The notes under the pieces are model-generated. The model worked only from the letters and a program-made list of their open reading frames with translations, ran no database searches and had not been told where the DNA came from. Positions 1-13,500 of a stretch of DNA of 64,000 bases are shown here, in pieces (position 1 is the first letter of the stretch; the number at the start of each line of letters is the position of its first letter). This stretch comes from Apus apus. Lineage: Eukaryota > Chordata > Aves > Apodiformes > Apodidae. The stretch spans positions 16,918,001 to 16,982,000 of the forward strand of contig NC_067285.1 of assembly GCF_020740795.1 (NCBI RefSeq), read 5' to 3'. The position numbers and the translations under genes were made by a program.

Positions 1-1314
1 ACTGAAGTTTGGTGCTATGCCCTGAAGTATAAGGTTCTTAAATAAAAATTAAACAGTAGATTTAGGAAGAGTCAGGTATTTCTCCTCACATTTGAAGTTA
101 GAACCATCTTACATCACTGGTATTTTGGAATCACTTAATCACTGAACTAAGGAAAGAAGTATTTTCCCTCAAGGCATCTAACACATGCAAGCATGGACAA
201 GCTGATTTGCAGGAGCTAAGTTTCTGATATTTGCATATCATAACTGGCATCGCTAAATGTACGTGAACTATTTTGTATCTTTTAAAACGTGCACTGGAAT
301 GAGGCCATGTGTGTTTGTGAGAAAGAGATCTGACATTGTCAAATCAAGGCCATGTAAATATATGGGTTTGTTATCAGTTCATACAAACAGTAATTTGATA
401 CATGCTGAACCACAGTGGTTTCTCTAGATCACACTGACCTGGCTATTCTTAGCCTGTCAGTAGACAGAAAACAAAATAACATATGTGCTGAACCACTACA
501 GTGGAAAGTTCAGAACAGAAACTAAGAATAGAGTATTAAACTAAGAAAATGAAATACATATTTAGTAACATAAAGTTGATTATATCCACAAATTACAGAG
601 GGTAGGACACTGATTATGTGACATGTTTCAATGCAGGTGGAAAGGGTCGAAAATGACCTAGTAACATGGTGATCCACAGCTTTCAAATGTAAGTTTTAAT
701 TCTAATATTGGTATCTTACCTTAAATGAAACTTAAAACGCAATTTATCACATTGAAAGAATCTTAACTATGACCAATGAACATCTGTGGAATCATTTGAG
801 AGACAGTATCAGTAGCTAAAGACAACAAACATAAAAACTGTCTCTCTCTCTTAATTCGTAATTAACAGAAGGATTCATGCAGGGTTGGATAAAAGTTTAT
901 ACAATTAGGTCAAATTAAAGTTTTTATATACTCTCCTTCAAAAATAGATTCACATATTACACTGATCCAAGAGTTTATTTCTTTTGCATGGCTTCCATAC
1001 CTCAGTTTTGTGTGTGTGGGACAGAGTTAGATATATCTAACTACTGAAACTTTCCAGGAAGAGTGGTTCAGTGTGTGTTTGGTCTGTTGAGAAATGGTAA
1101 TGTCAACTGCTGCACTTCATACACATACACATATATAGCATGTGTTACTGTTTCATATTCCACTTGCCCACACAAGTAATGAAAGCACATTCAATTTTCA
1201 CATCAAGCACATATAATATGCATATCACAAAAGCAACACCTTTTAAACATGAATTTAGAACAGCTAAAATTAACAGGAAATACTCACTTTATTTTCCTTC
1301 TCTTTTGTTTTTAG
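1..1314 (+). other. PDE6C: Last intron of PDE6C (partial, 5' side cut by window)
   Basis: AT-rich non-coding sequence ending in a good 3' splice site: a T/C-rich tract, then TTTTTAG at 1308-1314. I looked for an upstream PDE6C exon in this stretch and did not recognise one. The assignment depends entirely on the exon that follows. Confidence 0.6.
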
Positions 1315-1403
1315 CTGAAAGTGCAGCTGCAGCTGCAGGTGGAGGTGGTGGTGGTGGTGGAAGCGGAGAGGATGGAAAATCCAAAACATGTATAATTTTG
1401 TAA
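1315..1403 (+). CDS. PDE6C: PDE6C terminal coding exon (cone cGMP phosphodiesterase alpha', C-terminus)
   Basis: The exon follows a polypyrimidine tract and AG at 1313-1314. It begins with two bases (CT) that complete a codon split by the intron, then encodes E-S, five Ala, eight Gly, S-G-E-D-G-K-S-K-T-C-I-I-L and TAA at 1401-1403. C-I-I-L is a CaaX prenylation box. Leu in the last position favours geranylgeranylation, as expected for a PDE6 catalytic subunit anchored to cone outer-segment discs. The identification rests on this tail and on position: in amniotes PDE6C lies next to FRA10AC1 in convergent orientation, as here. The catalytic domain lies upstream, outside the window. The GCA/GCT and GGT/GGA runs make this a low-complexity linker. 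Another CaaX protein is possible but unlikely given the synteny. Confidence 0.75.
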
Positions 1404-1966
1404 TACTTTGTCTCAGACACCATTTCTGCTACTGAAAAGACATCTAGGAAGAACTTCAATGAGCCCCAGTGGATTTCTGCTTCGCTTAGAATAGTAAAAA
1501 TCAATCTCTTTACAATCCTCTTAAACACTTGCCATTTGTTTGAAACAGTTTTTAATGGAGTAAGCAAACATTATGATTAAAAATTAGAAAATTAAAAGAA
1601 AAAATAGTGTTGCAAAATGAGCTAATTGTGCACTCTAGATATTTGTGTCACTCAATTTATATACAGTATTTTTTATATAAAAAAAAGTAACTTCTGCACA
1701 CTGTCCAGAAAAAATATAAACAATTTTGACAAATCTTATATGAAATTACTGAATGAAATCTAACATGTAAAATTTAAAGAAAAAATTGTGGTTTCCATAA
1801 CTTGTATATTTAGATTTTTATATTAAGTGTATTTCCTTAATCTGGAACTGTGTCCTTTTCCTTCATTCTCAATACTATATGAAGTTCTAGAGTAAACATC
1901 TTCACTTTAGGAATGGTTAACACAATTTCCTGGGTCATCTCTTATTAAAGGTAGGCCCACAGTACA

Positions 1967-1972
1967 AATAAA
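1967..1972 (+). terminator. PDE6C: Candidate poly(A) signal for PDE6C
   Basis: AATAAA on the + strand, 564 nt after the TAA stop, followed by a moderately TG-containing stretch. An ATTAAA variant lies closer, at 1576-1581. Which one is used cannot be decided without transcript data. Confidence 0.35.
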
Positions 1973-3899
1973 GCTGGAAATTGTGGCTGTAGCTCAGAAA
2001 AAAACCTCTCTTGCCTGTGTGCAAATTGCTCTGCCAAGAGCTCCTAAACTGACCACCTTTTCTCATAAAAACTGAAGAAGGGAGACTGTAGACATCATAC
2101 TTTGCATACAAGTAAGAGTTTACTAAGATACCTATACCAGTACATCTGTGGCAGGACCTACATTCAAAGGCATTTTAAAAGGCTCAAACACTCCAAACGA
2201 ACCTTTTTAAAAATGCAGCAAATGAAAGTATTTGAGACCCAAGGACCTAGCAGCAATTTAATCTTGGGAGAGAGAGGAGAGCAGAAATAGAACCTACCAG
2301 AATTCACATTACCTCCCTTTCTACAATCAAGAAGACAGACAGCACATAAATTAGCTCTTCATAAACAACAATCTCCCTACCAAAACCTTCTGTTCTTGAA
2401 GAATGACAGAGTCCACTCCATAGCTTCTATTTAGGTCTCATGAAGCCAGCTCCTCCTGCAGAAGGGAGGAAAATGGCTAGTATATTATGCACATATCTGA
2501 GTATTCACTGGAACCAGTTCCAACTCTAAGAGGAGATGGATGTCAAATGCAATTCCTGCAATAAACAAGTTTGACATGCAGACTCAATCCTGCCACTTTT
2601 CTTCCCCTTTTTAAGAAAGCAGAACCATTTATTTTTCCTCTGAATGGCCCTGAGCACCCACAGAGCAGGGAGAATGCCTGAATAATTTGCCACATCATAT
2701 ACATTTCTAAGAGTGCACTATAAACATAGATGCTGTGTATAACTATCACCCAAAATTAAAGCATCGCACAGAAAAATTCCCACACGACATCTATAAATAA
2801 ACCAAATATTTTATGCAAACTTTGTTATGACATAAAACCAGGTATTATGTATTATTTTCTGTATTAAATGGAGATACTAGAGAAAGCTATTTCAAGATTG
2901 TTTCATCATGTAATTTTATTCAAATTGTATTATGTATTTAATATGTATACTGTACCTTTTTATAACTGCATTTTAAAGACCCAAAGAGGAGTTAGTTATC
3001 CAGAACACATACTTAACATACAATACTTAATATACAATACTTGAAGCAAAAAATATAGCAACATATGCAACAAAAGCCCCTTTGGGCACGTTGCATGTAC
3101 GTAAGCAGATTGCTGCAGATTGGATTTGACTCTCAACCAAGCTTGCAAGATGACAGAGAATTAACCTTTAAATCCACCTTCTTATCTAAATAAGCCTTCA
3201 CGCAAGGCTACGTTTATTTCTTACTCAATGACACCCTAATTATGTCCTTGTACTGTCATCTATTATGTAAGTATGAACTGTTTAAAATGTAATTATGTTA
3301 AGTAATGCTTGTAGATAGAGTTCTCATTCCTATGAGTGCATGTAAAATGTTCATAAATACACTGCAACCATATCTGCTGTTATATTTTCCACATCAAATA
3401 TTTATTATAAATACTTTCTATTAAAATACCTACAGTGAGAACTACTGTGCAAAAATATATTTTATACAACTTTAACTTTCCTGAGATTACCACGAACATT
3501 TAATTAAAAAAAGTTTGTTCTTTATATCCAAAGTAATTTTCATCTGACAAAGAAAATAGACCCTAACTATTAATGTGCAGACTGTTTGTTTGGAAATATA
3601 AAACACAAAAAGTTTGAAGTTGTGTTGAAAATTGAAGAGGAAGGAATCCAGTAAGTTTCTCAAGTATATTCTTTACTTGTATATTTAGGATTACACTTTA
3701 AAGGATTCACATTCAGTCAACGATAAGGAGATCAGCAACCAGAGATAATATAAAAGTTACATATACATCTCCAGTAGAAAGCCACACACTTTATTTTTCA
3801 CATCGAAAATGTCACCAGTGAACCAGATTTTTACAAACGGTATTATCAGTCACATCATATTATAACTAAAATTTAAAACAAAGTCACAATGAACTAAAC

Positions 3900-3905
3900 T
3901 TTATT
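3900..3905 (-). terminator. FRA10AC1: Candidate poly(A) signal for FRA10AC1
   Basis: Read on the - strand this is AATAAA, about 605 nt after the TGA stop. A T/G-rich stretch follows within 40 nt, as expected for a downstream element. Other AATAAA copies on the - strand lie further on, for example at 3790-3795, so alternative ends are possible. Confidence 0.4.
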
Positions 3906-4510
3906 AAGGAGCAGGGGAGACATTTCAGATATGCTTACTTAATTCAAGTAAAATACATATTTGGCAAAAACTGAACTTCTCCAGTAGCATTTGAGAATAT
4001 TTATAGAGACTAATACCTAAGTATTAAAGTCTACATGACCAATAAATTTAAGGCTATTAACACTTGTTTAATAACATAGGAATATGTCTGTATTAAAGTG
4101 TATGGCTTTAAACTTTTAACAGAATCTTCCAAAATGCTCCTTTAAAAAAATCTGGCAATAACTGAAGTTTGGCATTAAATAAAAAGCAGCCAACTTCCAT
4201 GATGTAATGTCAATAAACTATATTCTTGTTTGTTTACATCTTCCTACTCTTAAGTTTGGGTGCCATAGATCTTTTGCACTGAACTGGAAACATTGTTTCT
4301 CATCTTTCATGAGTATACAGCCTACCACAAGAAAAAAAATTTTTAGACCTGAAGAATTCTACAAAGATAATCTACCCAAAAGATCCACATGAGTGACTGT
4401 AGAAAAGGTATGGTGGCAGAAAGATGTCCCTGGTCTCTAATTATGACTGGATTTCCAGACCTTCATCTTGACATTTCATGAAGAGAATCAGCTTACATCA
4501 ATTTGAACTT

Positions 4511-4553
4511 TCAAAGAAACAAGTCTTGAAAATACTCATCAAATTCTTCCTCT
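4511..4553 (-). CDS. FRA10AC1: FRA10AC1 coding exon 14 (last)
   Basis: The acceptor reads TTTACAG on the - strand. The first base completes Arg316, then the exon encodes E-E-E-F-D-E-Y-F-Q-D-L-F-L and TGA (4513-4511). The C-terminal motif is nearly identical to the human one. Confidence 0.95.
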
Positions 4554-7500
4554 CTGTAAAAAGAATAACATAAAGTCAAAGAAAGTTCTGCTTTGGATCT
4601 GAATCTAGGAGATAATCTTTGTATGAAAAAGATTTAGCCGACTTCTGATTAGAATTTGTAACCGGTATAGATAATTTTGACTTATTCCCTACATTCCAGT
4701 ACCTTTCACATTTCCCTGTCTGTGCAACAGCAGTGAGTTGCCTGTAAGGATTTACATCTAAGGTAACTAACAGGATGGCAGGGGGAAGACAGCAGTGGGG
4801 AAGACAAAGGGTCTTCTCCAGTGTTGTGTAAGTCTCCTCTTACAAAACATATTCCTAGGTTCTATTCTAATTCCTATATTCCTAGAAGGAGCTCTGACAT
4901 AATTTTAAATATCAGAACATTCACTACAACACTGAGGAAAAATCTCTGCCTTTGCAGCTCTGAATGGACACTGTATGTTTAACTAGCTACAAGTTATCTA
5001 GATCAAACTAACCGTGATTTTTCATCTGCTTCTTGTAGAGGACCTTTCCAAAAGTCAGCATCTGAAGGGCCATCTTGTGCATTGCTGTTATCTGAATCTG
5101 TTAAAAAATTTAAAGTGCTTATGAAATAATTTTTAAAATAATAGATTATTTGTTTTATCTAGATGATGTATTGCAGTGTTTAATTGTAATAATAAGAATA
5201 AAAAGAACAGCTGACTTTGCATAAAGTGAAAATGAAAATATCTTCCAATGTCATTCAATGCAGCATCAAAAAGACTCTCAGATATCATTAGCTGATATTT
5301 TGGCCAAACATTTGTTCCTAAAATTAAGAGTTTATAAACTCAACCTGTGAATGACAAAACAGTTTCACCTCATGACAGTAAATTAAGCAACTACTTTACT
5401 TCTATTTGAATGACAATTTTTATCAATTGTAACTTATCAGTGAAATTGTTAGAAAATACAGATTACTGAGTAACTGTTTCATGTAAGTACACAGCAGGAG
5501 TGAAAAACAAAGTCCTGTTATCAGAAATATGCTCTGACTTTAAAAAGAAACACAAACAAAAAACAAATGCAATCTTCCAATAGAGCTTTGCTGACAAAAC
5601 AGAGACTTTGGACATGGTCCAAGTCATAAGAAAACCACTTCTGGTCTTCCTGTATGTAGCTGGGAAAATGCAGGTGCTGAGGACATTCCTCAAACTAGTA
5701 CATAACATAGCACAGCAATCAGTGGAAACACTGTCACTTCTGGACAGCCTGTAGCAGGAATTGGCATGACCAGGAGATGGGGCTTGCTTCATCAAAAAAG
5801 TAACTGGAGACTGGAATTACTGAGATACAGAGACAACCAGTGCCTAATGAGTCACTGAGACTCTGTGTGCAACCACCCACAAGTAGGTCTCTGAGGTATT
5901 ACAGGAGGAAGCTGAAAAAGAATTTGGATAAAACCTACGATTTATTTAAAATCTATTCATCTTTTTAGAAGAGTACATATTAGTTGTTTTTATACTGGAA
6001 AAGCACTTTATTTACACAGCACACATTTGCATACCTGGACCCATGCAATTATTAACAATGTACCTAATTTTGCACCCTCTACTCTTTTTCTGGAACAACC
6101 TGACTGCTCATTTTTCTTTTAATTTCCATCCTGTTATCAGCCCACATTTTTATTTCTTACTTAAAACATAAAAGACTACCTTCTGAAAATTCCTTACAGT
6201 TTTTCTCCAAGAATTTTTAAGTAATTATTTTGACCCTCCATATCTCTGCTTGTTTTCGCATAGCATTCATATCATCTTATAAAATATTAGAACTGTTAGA
6301 GAATAAAACTAAGATCAATGACAAATGACTACGAAATAACATAAAATTATTTCCAAAACACAAAATGCAGAAGATATTAAAATACTTTACCTTTATCAGA
6401 ATTATCTGAATCTTCTGAAGAAACGTGATCTGGAAAGAAACATCATTTAATATACAGTAAGCTTATCTTGGTTTTATCTGTTATCTTGAAGTGCTTACAA
6501 GGATATTTCAATATATCACAATATATTACACATAAACATGTGCACATGCATTCACACACCATATATTCAAATAAAGCAAGCAAACACTGAAGTAAAAATA
6601 CTTTTTTTTGCATGAGTTCACAGGTCATCAGTTTGAGCTCAAATACGTTATCCCAAGATCTGTGGTGTAAAAAGGTTATCTAACATTTCCAAAAGGCTTT
6701 CAACCCCAAAGCCTCATGGAATTAAACACTTTAGAACCCTTTATGGTATGCAATCTCAAATTCTTGGACAAAATGTACTTGCAATGCGTATTTTTCAAAA
6801 GGCTCTCTCTCTCTGTAAAATGTAATAAATTTATTCTTTTTGTGCACCTAGGGAACTTTATGTAAGAAATTTACTTTTTCTACTACCTGTGTTACATAGT
6901 CAAGAAAGTTAAATATCTCTATTTACACACTGTTCTACATCTATATATATGTAGCTATAGCAAAACTAAGATTCAACTAGCATACTGGAGTATTTTAAAA
7001 GTTGGAGGTTTAAAATTAAAATTTACCTTTATGGGGTTTTTTTTTTGACTTCTTTTTTGCTGAACAAGATGATTTTGTCTTCTTACTTTCTGGCTCTTTG
7101 GAGTCTGGTAGAGCTGTGCTGCTTTTCTTGCGTGCTTTGACTTCTTTCCTCCTTTAAAAAAAATGAATGTACATGTTGTGTACTGTATGTACTTCTCCTT
7201 AATCTTAAGTATTCAATTCAAACAGGTGTTATTTTTTCTGAAACCTATCACTAGTTAAACTGAAAGAAGATAATTTAGTTAAAATTGCTATAGAAACAAC
7301 AGAGCTCTACAGCTGAAGACAAATGACAGGAAACACTAAAGCTGCTAAAAGGACATGAGCAGGTAACAAAACCAGTGAAATGCCAATCAAAGATTAAATC
7401 AGAAAATAATTTTATAACAAGCCAAATTATTATTTATGTTGTAAATTTTATTCTCTCTTGTAGCAAGCAATTTTGTACACATGTAATTAGAAAAACACAG

Positions 7501-10500
7501 TTAATACATGTAGCTAAATAAATTTTCTTATTTGAGAGAAACAAAACTTGAGGTAGAATCTCAAGCCTAAGTACCTGCTGCAAACCAACAACTCACGTAT
7601 TTTATTTTCAGCATTACCTATATATGTACTTATATCCAACAAGCTTATTGTATGAACATAGGCTATTTTTTCCTGCTGTTTTTCACAAATAAGTCAGTAT
7701 AATTGTTTCAAAGTAAATATTACTCCACAGTTGACAAGATGCTTGACCATGCTGATTCTGAATTCAAGTGGTTTTACAACTTTAATTCCAGAAAGAAACT
7801 AGACAAATCAAACTAATCTCTGTTAGTTAATTTTCCTCCTTAACATGTGCCTACACAGTGCCGTAATGGAACTGAATAAGAATTAGCTTTTAAAATGGAC
7901 TAATTAACTATCTTGGATATATCCACCTAGATGCATCTTTGGTTTGTTTTCCTTTGATTTGTGTTTCTTAGCTCAAAGGTCTCCCTTTCACACGCTTTTT
8001 GAATAATTGTACAGCTCAACTGTAAGCTGAGTTAAAACTCCTTCAAGATCCAGAAATTCATGAAAATGCAGTATCAACAGTTGTGGAATTCAGTAAGACA
8101 ATAGATAATAATAAAAACCGATTCAAATGTTAATGGACACATTCTATAGGTTTAAATGTCACTATTTTTCTATCCTATTAATAAGCAATTCTCAAAGATC
8201 AAATACTCAAAATTCAAAATTTCAAACCACAGTACTTGACTCACACACAAAATATTATTTTTTAGAGAACAAAAAGCATTCCAGCTCTTAAACACAGCAA
8301 GAGGGGCAAAAAAAAGTGCCATAATTTGGCATGAACTTTCAGAAAAGAAAAATAATCACCGAGTTGGAATTTAGTAAAGGAAACATTTTGGGTGGGGATG
8401 TAGGATTCTTCCAGTTTGAGGGGTTCTGTATTTTCATTAGCACAACAATATCTAACTCTCAAAAGTGTCAATCCAGTGAATTCATAAGAACTCCAGAATG
8501 AAATGTATTTCAGTATAAATTACGTTTCTAATAATCTGTCTGAAGGTTTCTCCCTATTTGCTGTTAGACATAACTCCAACTTACCAATAATTAACCCCCC
8601 CCCTACTTTTGAAATGTTTCATTACCGGTGATGAAAGTTGAGTTTGTAGGAACAGTCTGGACATAGCCCTGAAAAACAGAGAAGGAGAACATCAGAGCCA
8701 CGTATTTGATAAGCGTAATTGAAAAAACTTAGTATTTATAATACTAGATAGAATATTATCTTCCCTTTTCAGCAGCTTTCTTCAGAACCAAAGTTACAAT
8801 ATAATTGCTGCCAGGGTTGAGAAAAAAAAAAAAAAAAAAGTCTTCAGAACAAACTCAGGTTTTACTAAGCCTGGAGAAAGATCAGATTTAGCACTGGCAA
8901 CTCTTCATTAAAAAGTGTCAGTGCTTGTCATGTACAGATATCACATTTTATGGATCTTTGTTGAGAGACCAAAGTGTTCTACAATTATACTGAACATGCG
9001 TAAGTTTCTTAGAGCTTTGCCAGAGACCAAGTGCTACTACACAGAATGTCTTGTGCTCCAAAGAAAAAACATCATTAGTTTGTTTTACACAATATAATGA
9101 TGTGAACTGGGGTAAGTTTAATTATTTTATTAACATATCAGTGTGTATATGAGATATTGAATAAGAAAATTCCACTCAAGAGACAAGAATGGAAAAGGAA
9201 GTGATTTAATTAAAGGTAGGTTTTTTGGGAAAAAACATGAGTATTAAAAATAAAATTAATAGAGCTGAAGGTGTGCAAGCAATTGTCTGGTTCAAAGCCC
9301 TAAGGTCTCCTAAGCCACATAACCGATTAAGCTATGACGACAATGAAACCCTCCTTGCAATGTAGTATTGTCCACTAAAACCAGATATGCTTGTATACAA
9401 ACTAGCTTATAATCCGTTGTTCTAATTTTATGCAATTATACAGCATGAAGTACTCAACCTATAACAATGTTGTCACATATAATGATAATAGCCATTCTCT
9501 CTGAATTAAGACCATCATACTACCTGCAATTAATTTAACAACATTACCTCCCATTCAGCATTTTCCATTTTTCAAGAACTATTATCACTGGGTCTCACAT
9601 AACAGCTTTTGCAGCACAAGATATTTGTCTTTTAAGTGTACATATCCTTGAAGGGCTGACTTACTCAATTTCACAAGTGCATTCCTCTTTTCACCATGTT
9701 CAACGTAACCAAAATTCACCTCCCAGCTCTTCAGGCCTTCCTTCTCATCACAGTGCTTATTTCCACAGGAAAACTGACCTTTAAAGAGGTCAAAAACAGC
9801 AAACCACAGTTCAATTATTAACATGCATAGGTTTGGGCTTGTTATTTCCAGTTTTCTTCCATTTTTGCTTTTTGTTCTCCATTTCTTTCAAAGAAAAAAG
9901 GACAAATCTTAAAGTAACATGGATTCAGGAAACAACAGCAGATAACGAATGACAAAGCAATCAATCATATTTGTCTAACACCGCATATTTGCAAAGGAAG
10001 AACATAACTTGAACTTTTTACAATGTATAGATAAAGGCATATGTTATAAACTAATAAGCCTAATACTAAACTCTGAAGAAATTACTGTCATTAGGATACA
10101 TTTTATATCCTAAATGATTACTTAGAAGAGGCTGATGGATTGGAATGTCCGATTCAGACATACATCTTCAACATCAAACTATTCCAGTATCACGTATGTA
10201 CAAAACTAAGATGCCCATGTTCTTATTACCTTACTAGTTGACATGATATACTGGACATACAATTTGTATGACTTTACATAAACAATTTTCTTCTGAGAAA
10301 ATTAAATACAATTATATGATAAACTATAAGGCAGCTGTAAAAGCTTCCTTGGGTTTATTATGTTAGATACAATATTAATTTTAAAACACATTGCACATAA
10401 TCAATATTGCATAATGATACATATATTCCCTTTGCTGAAAACTGATATGTATGCAGAGCTGGCATGTGTATTAATAGGCTCACAAGTACGACCTTTGGTA

Positions 10501-13500
10501 AGTGATTAACCTCAGAACATTCTGCTTAAGCTGCTAACTAATAGATTGGAAGCGTCCTCAGATACTTCAGTTCTGCAATGTAAAACCACTTGCAATACTA
10601 ACACGTGAACCAAAAAAACTCCCCAGGACTCCCACTAAAAAAAGTTTCAAATTTATATAAGTTAAATATTTTTAAATCTATGTAAGGTATAGCTATCAGC
10701 ACCCTGTGTCATCAGGAATAATTTGTATCTGCTATAACAAAGCAAAAAATCTACAAGGAAAAATTTCTATTTTATAAAACTTTCTAGGACTCAACCACAC
10801 TCTTGTTTACTTCATATCTTCTGAAAAAAATCCCAAAACAAACTCAGAAAAACAGGCAGAGAGAAAAGAGAGATACACTGGTTTTATTTCTGATTACCTG
10901 CTCTGACAATATGCAAAATGCATTTTGGTTATTCTACACTTTGGATGTGAAACTGGTTATGTTCACAAGAATACAGCTGGAACAGTATCTTCAGATGGCT
11001 AAGGCAACCAATGATTCTTAGGCAAACCATAATTCTTGCATATTTACATGTACTTATGATCATCTAAATATTTGAAATCATGGTGGGTTTGTTTTTTTGT
11101 TTTTTTTTAGTAGATCCCTGCCCCATGCTGTAAGTGTTTATAAACAATCAGCTTTCTCTTACCCTCCCTTCACACTGCAAACCCTAAAACATGTATTTAA
11201 ACTTTGACTTGAATACACAATTGTACTCCTTCTGAAGGCTTTTTCAGTAGCATTTATCACTCTAGTATATCTGAATGTCATATAAGCATTAAACCTCATA
11301 TTTTTGCAAAGTAAGAGACTGTTACAATCCTCATTGTGCATACGGAGAACACAAATCAAAGGGAACTACAGAAGAGATGATTCAGTTCTTGAAACATCAC
11401 TTTTCCCACAGTTAGATGTCCAAGAAACAAAGACACAGAAACGAGCATGCCATGTGGACAGTTACCTAATTTATACAGCAATGTCCAAAATCCTGTTTCC
11501 ATCTGAAGTTTTGTTACCTTGCTATGAGATGCAGGGAAGTTATTGCCTTCATGTTTAGAACTGTAACTGCTATAATCTGGCTGTTACATGTGTGCTTTCA
11601 AAAACTATTAATGAAAATTTAGTGTACTAAACACACTAAGGGAATCTAAAGAGACAAAAGACTGATTTTAATGCATTTGATCAGAACTCCAAGGTACCAG
11701 ATTGGTACATGGATACATGGTGCACTACTCAGGTATTGATACCTTGCCTATTTTCCATGAAGGGAATTACTGAGAAAAAATAAATGGAAACGGGTTTGGA
11801 AAAATGTTTGTCTTAAAAAGGTAAAGAATATTACACATGTACTTACACGTTTAAAAAATAAACTAAGAAAGACACTATTACACTAAAAGTGACATGTTAG
11901 TTCAATGAAATAGTGCAAAAATGGAAAGTAGATCAGATATTAAACCCTATTTTGCCATATAACATCTGGCTTGAGTATTTTAATACTTAATCTACAAATA
12001 AGCACAAAACAGCAAACATACCCACATGTTCAGCTATACTCTTTCTGCATATTGCTGAAAAAGTCCTATTTCACCTCTACCCAATGAACCTGTAATCTGT
12101 TTTCCTAGAGAAAAGTTTTACCAATATTGCTTTTTGCCGTAACTACCTGTTATTTTAAAATTTTGTGCCATACCTTACTCTTTATTCTGTAAAAGTAGAG
12201 AAAAACACTTGGGAAGGCATGTGAAACATATTTTAAAAGCATATTGATTTAAAAGCATAAAAGCTTTTTTGTTTTAAGGATTTAGTTTCACACCAACTAA
12301 CTCGTGTGCCTACCATTCACTGATATATAAAATTTAAAGTTGCATTTCTACCAGATTTTAATTAAGAAAACGCCCATTTTGTAAAACCATTTATGAAAAC
12401 TGACAACAGCTTTAATGGACATTAAGTTTATGTTTTAAATTTAAGAAGAACATAGAATCATGGAATGGTTTGGGTTAGCAGAGGCTTTAAAGATCATCAA
12501 GTTCCCATCCCCCTCATGGGCAGGGACACCTCCCACTAAGCCAAGCAGTCTCCAATTCAAACTCCTTTCAAAGCACCTACAGCAAGACTGGAATGGGAAA
12601 GAAGAGAAATAAGTAATCTGGCATTTACGATTCCTAATAGAAGTGATATATTTTCACTCATCCCTTCTTGTCCACAACGTTACAACCTTACAAAGACAGA
12701 CATCAAAACCAAATCTGAGTAGCCCATTCCTATGTTCACTTCTTAATATAGGAATGTAGTTCAGTCCACTAGTACTGGTTATCATCACTATTAGTGTCAC
12801 AGCTAAAATAAGCACGTTCTCCCCTTTATTAATGTGAATTATCAGACAGGTAGGAATCAATGCTTTATTAAATTTAACTGAAACAATTTATATTACTGAT
12901 TCATACTTTAAAATAGCACAAGAAAGTCATTAAAGACGCCTTTTTTAAAAGGAACATTTGAAACTCCACTTGAAAAACACCCAATACACGACGTATGTTG
13001 AAGTCTTGCGCCCCCTAGTGGTGAATGGTATTATTACTCAACTCTTAAATTCCAGTTAGGATTTCACTACAAAGCTTAAAACGTGTAATTCCACACTTTC
13101 TCCCACAGTTTCAAATATAAAGTACCAGATGTAGTACAATGAAGATTTACATTCTCTTCCTCTCATGAAGACATAATTGTTCATGAATTATTCATTTGTA
13201 ATTTAATTTCTAAAGCATTTGGTAAAGCACACAACGATGTCAAATGTAACTATCTGTTAATACCATCTGTAGTGCTCAGCTACTTGAAGAAGTCCATACC
13301 ACTAGGCATGGGAATGGGGATCACTGTGCAAAGCTCCTATAACAAACTGGCAAGAACTCACACAGAAGCAGTCAGAATAAGCTACTGATTTGGATACAGG
13401 ACTGGGGACATGACAACCACTCCCACTGATTGTCATTCAAGCTATCAAAACCAATTCAGCCTAAAACAGACAGCACACATGGAACTTTAATTAAAAAGCT

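Larger units (their letters stand above)
1404..4510. other. PDE6C 3' UTR / intergenic / FRA10AC1 3' UTR (tail-to-tail)
   Basis: There is no coding exon in this 3.1-kb stretch between two convergent stop codons. It is AT-rich and should contain the 3' UTR of the + strand gene at its left and that of FRA10AC1 at its right. Candidate poly(A) signals on both strands are listed separately. I see no CR1 end or other recognisable repeat. Confidence 0.6.

Noticed and set aside
1289-1567. - strand ORF with a proline and alanine run opposite the PDE6C exon
   Set aside because: It is the antisense shadow of the GCA/GCT and GGT/GGA runs; no independent evidence supports it.
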